Below, one piece after another: positions 42,526 to 44,513 of a stretch of 44,513 bases of DNA (positions within the stretch are counted from its first letter, which is position 1; every line of letters begins with the position of its first letter). The stretch covers positions 1 to 44,513 of the forward strand of contig DATAOI010000045.1 in assembly GCA_036265815.1 (NCBI GenBank), read 5' to 3'. The DNA is from Gemmatimonadales bacterium (GTDB lineage: Bacteria > Gemmatimonadota > Gemmatimonadetes > Gemmatimonadales > GWC2-71-9). The translations under genes and the position numbers were made by a program. The notes under the pieces are model-generated. The model was not told the DNA's origin and made no database searches. It worked only from the letters and a program-made list of their open reading frames with translations.

Positions 42526-44513
42526 GCGCTCTCCCATTCCCGCTCGAGGCCGGCGTACGCCACGAGCAGCTGCTTGACCCCGATCTCGATATCGTCAAAC
42601 GCCACGGACACCTTGAGGTCCCGGCCGGTGCCGGTGAGGCCCTGAATCGTTCCGCTGCCGAACCGGCGGTGGCGCACGCGCTCGCCCTTCACGTACCGGG
42701 GCGTGTCCTGCGATTCCTCCGCGGCAGGTACGGGTGACGGGGTGGCGCGCCGGGCCGGGCGCTCGGCCCCGCCTCTCTGCCATGAGCCGCCGCCCCCGCC
42801 GCGCTGACTGCCCCATGCCGGCGCCCAGAGCGACGTGGTGCGCCGTTCCTCCAGGATACCCGGCGGAATGGCGCGCAGGAACCGGGATGCGATGCCGGGC
42901 CGGAGCTCGCCTCCCCGGCGGCGGGCGCGGGCCCAGGTGAGATACAGCTTGTCCTTGGCCCGGGTGAGGCCCACGTAGCAGAGCCGGCGCTCCTCCTCCA
43001 GACCGTCCGCCTGTTCTTCGGCGCGCGCCAGCGGAAAGAGGCCGTGCTCCAGTCCGGTGAGCACGACGACGGGCCACTCCAGTCCCTTGGCCGTATGGAG
43101 GGTCATGAGGGTCACGCCCTCCTCGTTGCCCACGACGTTATCGGCCGCGGAGAGCAGCGCCGCCTCGGCGAGGAACCGCTCGAGCGGCGTCCCCTCCGCT
43201 TCCTCGGTCACCTCCTCCGACCAGTTGGCCGCGCTCGCCACCAGCTCGCGGACGTTCTCCCAGCGATCCGCCCCGTCCGGTCCCTCGGCGCGAAGATAGG
43301 CCTCGTAATCGATCGCCCGAAGGATCTGCTCCAGGATCTCGGCAGGCGGCAGCGAGCCCGCGCGGCGGGCCAGGCCGTCGATGAACTCGGCGAATTTGCG
43401 TAGCGCCTCGCGCACGTTGGGGCGCAGCTCGGAGATGCCGCCCGCGGCGCGCGCCGTGTCCAGCAGCGGCTTGGCCCATTGTCCGGCGACGCGGGTCAGC
43501 GCGGCGAGGCTGGTATCGCCCAGCCCTCGTCGGGGCACGCCGACGGCACGAAGAAACGCCTCGTCGTCTGACGGATTGGCCACCAGGCGCAGATACGCCA
43601 GGAGGTCCTTCACCTCCCGCCGCTCGTAGAAGCTGATCGCTCCGATCAACCGGTAGGGGACGCCGGCCCGGCGGAACGCCTCTTCCATGGCGCGACTCTG
43701 GGCGTTGGTCCGGTAGAGCACGGCCATCTCGCCGTAGGACCAGTCGCCTGCCGCGCTCCGCCGCTCCAGCTCGCGGGCCACCCATTCGGCCTCGTCCCGC
43801 TCGTCCGCGGCGGCGAGCAGGGTCACGGTCTCCCCGCCCTTCCGCCGAGTGGTGAGCACCTTCCCGATGCGGCCGCTGTTCTCGGCGATCACCCCATTGG
43901 CCGCGTCGAGCACGATCTGAGTGGAGCGATAGTTCTCCTCCAGCCGCACCAGCCGCGCGCCGGGAAAGTCCTTGAGAAACTCCTGCATGTTGCGCACGTC
44001 GGCGCCGCGCCAGCCGTAGATCGACTGATCGTCATCGCCCACCGCGCAGACGTTGCCGTGTGCGCCGAGCAGCCGGATGAGCTCGTACTGGGCGCGGTTG
44101 GTGTCCTGAAACTCGTCGACCAGGATGAACTGGAAGCGCTGCTGATAGGCGTTGAGCCGCTCTGGGTGCTGGCGAAACAGGGTCAGCGGATGCAGCAGCA
44201 GGTCGTCGAAATCCATCGCGTTGGCAGCCTTGAGCGCGGGGCCCAGGGCGGTGTAGACCTCGGCGGCCACCTGGGCCAGCCGGTCGAACTGGGAGCCGGC
44301 CGCCAGCTCCGCCGGCGAAACCATCCGGTTCTTCGCCGCCGAGATCAGCGACTGGACCGCCCGGGGCGGGAACAGCTTGGTGGAGTGGCCGCGCTGCTCC
44401 ATCAGCCGGCGGATGAGACTCAGCCGGTCGTCCTCATCGTAGATGGTGAACTGCCGGGTAAAGCCCAGCAGCTCGGCCTCGCGCCTGAGCAGCCGCGCCG
44501 AGAGAGAGTGGAA
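42522..44513 (-). CDS. UvrD/PcrA-type ATP-dependent DNA helicase (N-terminus beyond window)
   Basis: A superfamily 1A helicase. The frame stays open to the window edge, where it reads FHSLSARLLRREAELLGF, the region following motif Ia, so Walker A and the start are outside. Seen here are ILVDEFQDTN (motif II), GDDDQSIYGWRGAD (III), LEENYRST (IV), MTLHTAKGLEWPVV (V) and CYVGLTRAKDKLYL (VI). The C-terminus has a Gly/Arg-rich linker then a PcrA-like Tudor domain (RVRHRRFGSGTIQGL...). It likely acts in nucleotide excision repair and replication-fork repair. Coupled to gatC by an ATGA overlap. Confidence 0.95.
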   Translation of the reverse strand, partial: FHSLSARLLRREAELLGFTRQFTIYDEDDRLSLIRRLMEQRGHSTKLFPPRAVQSLISAAKNRMVSPAELAAGSQFDRLAQVAAEVYTALGPALKAANAMDFDDLLLHPLTLFRQHPERLNAYQQRFQFILVDEFQDTNRAQYELIRLLGAHGNVCAVGDDDQSIYGWRGADVRNMQEFLKDFPGARLVRLEENYRSTQIVLDAANGVIAENSGRIGKVLTTRRKGGETVTLLAAADERDEAEWVARELERRSAAGDWSYGEMAVLYRTNAQSRAMEEAFRRAGVPYRLIGAISFYERREVKDLLAYLRLVANPSDDEAFLRAVGVPRRGLGDTSLAALTRVAGQWAKPLLDTARAAGGISELRPNVREALRKFAEFIDGLARRAGSLPPAEILEQILRAIDYEAYLRAEGPDGADRWENVRELVASAANWSEEVTEEAEGTPLERFLAEAALLSAADNVVGNEEGVTLMTLHTAKGLEWPVVVLTGLEHGLFPLARAEEQADGLEEERRLCYVGLTRAKDKLYLTWARARRRGGELRPGIASRFLRAIPPGILEERRTTSLWAPAWGSQRGGGGGSWQRGGAERPARRATPSPVPAAEESQDTPRYVKGERVRHRRFGSGTIQGLTGTGRDLKVSVAFDDIEIGVKQLLVAYAGLEREWESA

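Overview
This is GC-rich bacterial chromosomal DNA from an organism with an outer membrane. Evidence for the envelope is LptE, LpxH and RfaE2 homologues, a beta-barrel surface protein and several lipoproteins. The gene order, many GTG starts, peptidase-propeller-barrel fusion, HEAT-cyclophilin fusion and numerous propeller lipoproteins suggest a member of Gemmatimonadota or a near relative. That placement is inference; no rRNA is present.

Region 1 (1-10.4 kb) is loosely packed accessory DNA. It starts inside a kelch lipoprotein gene broken by a 197-bp inverted duplication of its own 5' end. A receiver-only response regulator coupled to a minimal ATP-dependent DNA ligase follows, then two tandem RCC1-repeat lipoproteins and a 0.8-kb decayed stretch. 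A minus-strand group of small stand-alone proteins comes next (RibD-like reductase, SDR, DUF3303-like, DUF2834-like, VOC, GNAT). A PD40 propeller lipoprotein closes the region. The four propeller lipoproteins share the same tether plan.

Region 2 (10.5-19.2 kb, minus) is a tight run ybgC-like, HEAT/cyclophilin, protease/propeller/barrel, LolB-like lipoprotein, lptE-like, small membrane protein, rfaE2, rph, rdgB. Most junctions overlap, so outer-membrane biogenesis and RNA/nucleotide housekeeping genes probably share a transcript. A plus-strand lpxH lies beside it.

Region 3 (20.0-36.5 kb, minus) reads murA, pgeF, then rimP-nusA-ylxQ-infB-ylxP-rbfA-truB-ribF-secD-secF-tatD-fhs-ridA, the selenocysteine tRNA gene selC, a DUF5683-like protein and murI. 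A sigma-70-like promoter at the end of pgeF is followed by an intrinsic terminator just before rimP, which looks like a leader attenuator for the translation operon. MurA carries Asp at the usual catalytic Cys position, as in naturally fosfomycin-insensitive enzymes.

Region 4 (36.6-39.4 kb, plus) has a DUF948-like membrane protein, a zinc-dependent phospholipase C-family protein, a DUF985 cupin and an M23 peptidase. Region 5 (39.4-44.5 kb, minus) is a UvrD/PcrA helicase gene (cut by the window end) coupled to gatC-gatA-gatB.

No CRISPR array, phage, intact insertion sequence or classical defence system was seen. The strongest candidates for something unusual are the protease-propeller-barrel fusion, the HEAT-cyclophilin protein coupled to it, the selC/fhs neighbourhood, the rimP leader and the inverted duplication at the left end.
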